Below are positions 5,781 through 6,166 of a stretch of 6,166 nucleotides of DNA, piece after piece (positions within the stretch are counted from its first letter, which is position 1; every line of letters starts with the position of its first letter). The stretch is from Gammaproteobacteria bacterium (lineage in GTDB: Bacteria; Pseudomonadota; Gammaproteobacteria; Chromatiales; Chromatiaceae). The position numbers were made by a program, and so were the translations under genes. The DNA lies in contig JAJRUY010000235.1 in assembly GCA_024277555.1 (NCBI GenBank), forward strand, positions 1-6,166, read 5' to 3'. The notes below the pieces were generated by a model that saw only the letters and a program-made list of their open reading frames with translations, ran no database searches and was not told the origin of the DNA.

Positions 5781-6166
5781 ATGGCTTCCGGCGATACGAT
5801 TACTTCCAGCGAATATATTCAGCACCATCTCACCAACCTGACTTTCGGGCGTTTTCCGGATGGTAGCTGGGGGATTGCGCAAAGTGCTGCAGAGGCCAAG
5901 GAGATGGGTTTCTGGGCGCTGCATCTGGATAGTTTGTTCTGGTCCGTAGGGTTGGCGGTGCTGTTTTCCTACTTCTTCTACAAAGCTGCAAAAAATGCAA
6001 CCTCCGGAGTTCCCGGAAAGCTGCAGAACTTTGTTGAAATGATGGTGGATTTCGTTGACGACAGCGTAAAGGGTTCCTTCTCCGGCCGTAACCCCCTGGT
6101 AGCCCCGCTGGCATTGACTGTCTTCTGCTGGGTGTTTCTCATGAACCTTATGGATCTGGTTCCTGT
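5781..6166 (+). CDS. atpB: F1Fo ATP synthase subunit a (AtpB), 3' partial
   Basis: The first 128 codons of subunit a, the stator half of the proton channel in the inner membrane. The reading runs MASGDTITSSEYIQHHLTNL, then GFWALHLDSLFWSVGL (43-58), the SGVPGKLQNFVEMMVDFVDD cytoplasmic segment (75-94), and NPLVAPLALTVFCWVFLMNLMDLVP (104-128). These are hallmark N-terminal AtpB sequences of the gammaproteobacterial type. Membrane helices are visible around 51-67 and 107-126. The essential arginine that faces the c-ring lies in the later part, beyond the window. The ATG is 9 bases after the atpI stop; the ribosome site is weak (GAGAT-like, 5765-5769), so coupling to atpI translation is likely. 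The remaining atp genes are expected downstream. There is no sign of a frameshift or truncation other than the window edge. Confidence 0.96.
   Translation, partial: MASGDTITSSEYIQHHLTNLTFGRFPDGSWGIAQSAAEAKEMGFWALHLDSLFWSVGLAVLFSYFFYKAAKNATSGVPGKLQNFVEMMVDFVDDSVKGSFSGRNPLVAPLALTVFCWVFLMNLMDLVP

Overview
The window looks like a chromosomal segment from a sulfur-oxidising member of the Gammaproteobacteria or Acidithiobacillia. This is an inference. The right end carries parA-parB-atpI-atpB, a common chromosomal order in proteobacteria, and the start of AtpB (EYIQHHLTNLTFG, then GFWALHLDSLFWSVGL) reads like a gammaproteobacterial subunit a. The left end carries HdrC-like and HdrB-like iron-sulfur subunits resembling the last two genes of the sHdr (heterodisulfide reductase-like) sulfur-oxidation operon. 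No species can be fixed from the sequence alone. All supported genes are on the + strand.

Layout. (1) 3-1463: the end of an hdrC-like gene (cut by the window edge) and a complete hdrB-like gene, closed by a strong intrinsic terminator at 1486-1515. (2) 1464-1975: about 510 bases with no convincing gene. It holds the terminator, two hairpins, a possible decayed mobile-element end, and a near-perfect 20-bp palindrome that looks like a regulator binding site for the next gene. (3) 1976-3490: a 504-residue protein of unassigned function, apparently built from two related beta-rich modules and a different C-terminal module. (4) 3589-5258: the chromosome partition pair parA and parB, 5 bases apart, with a possible extended -10 promoter. 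(5) 5259-6166: a near-consensus sigma70 promoter, atpI with a TTG start, and the first 128 codons of atpB, which runs off the window.

How the genes work together. HdrC passes electrons through two cubane [4Fe-4S] clusters to HdrB, whose two CCG modules can hold noncubane clusters. In an sHdr complex this would serve cytoplasmic oxidation of sulfane sulfur. ParA (ATPase) and ParB (CTP-dependent clamp that binds parS) segregate the origin region; no canonical parS lies in the window. AtpI helps assembly of the F1Fo ATP synthase, and AtpB is its proton-channel subunit a. The 504-residue gene is the main unknown: it sits alone between the hdr terminator and the parA promoter, with its own putative operator.
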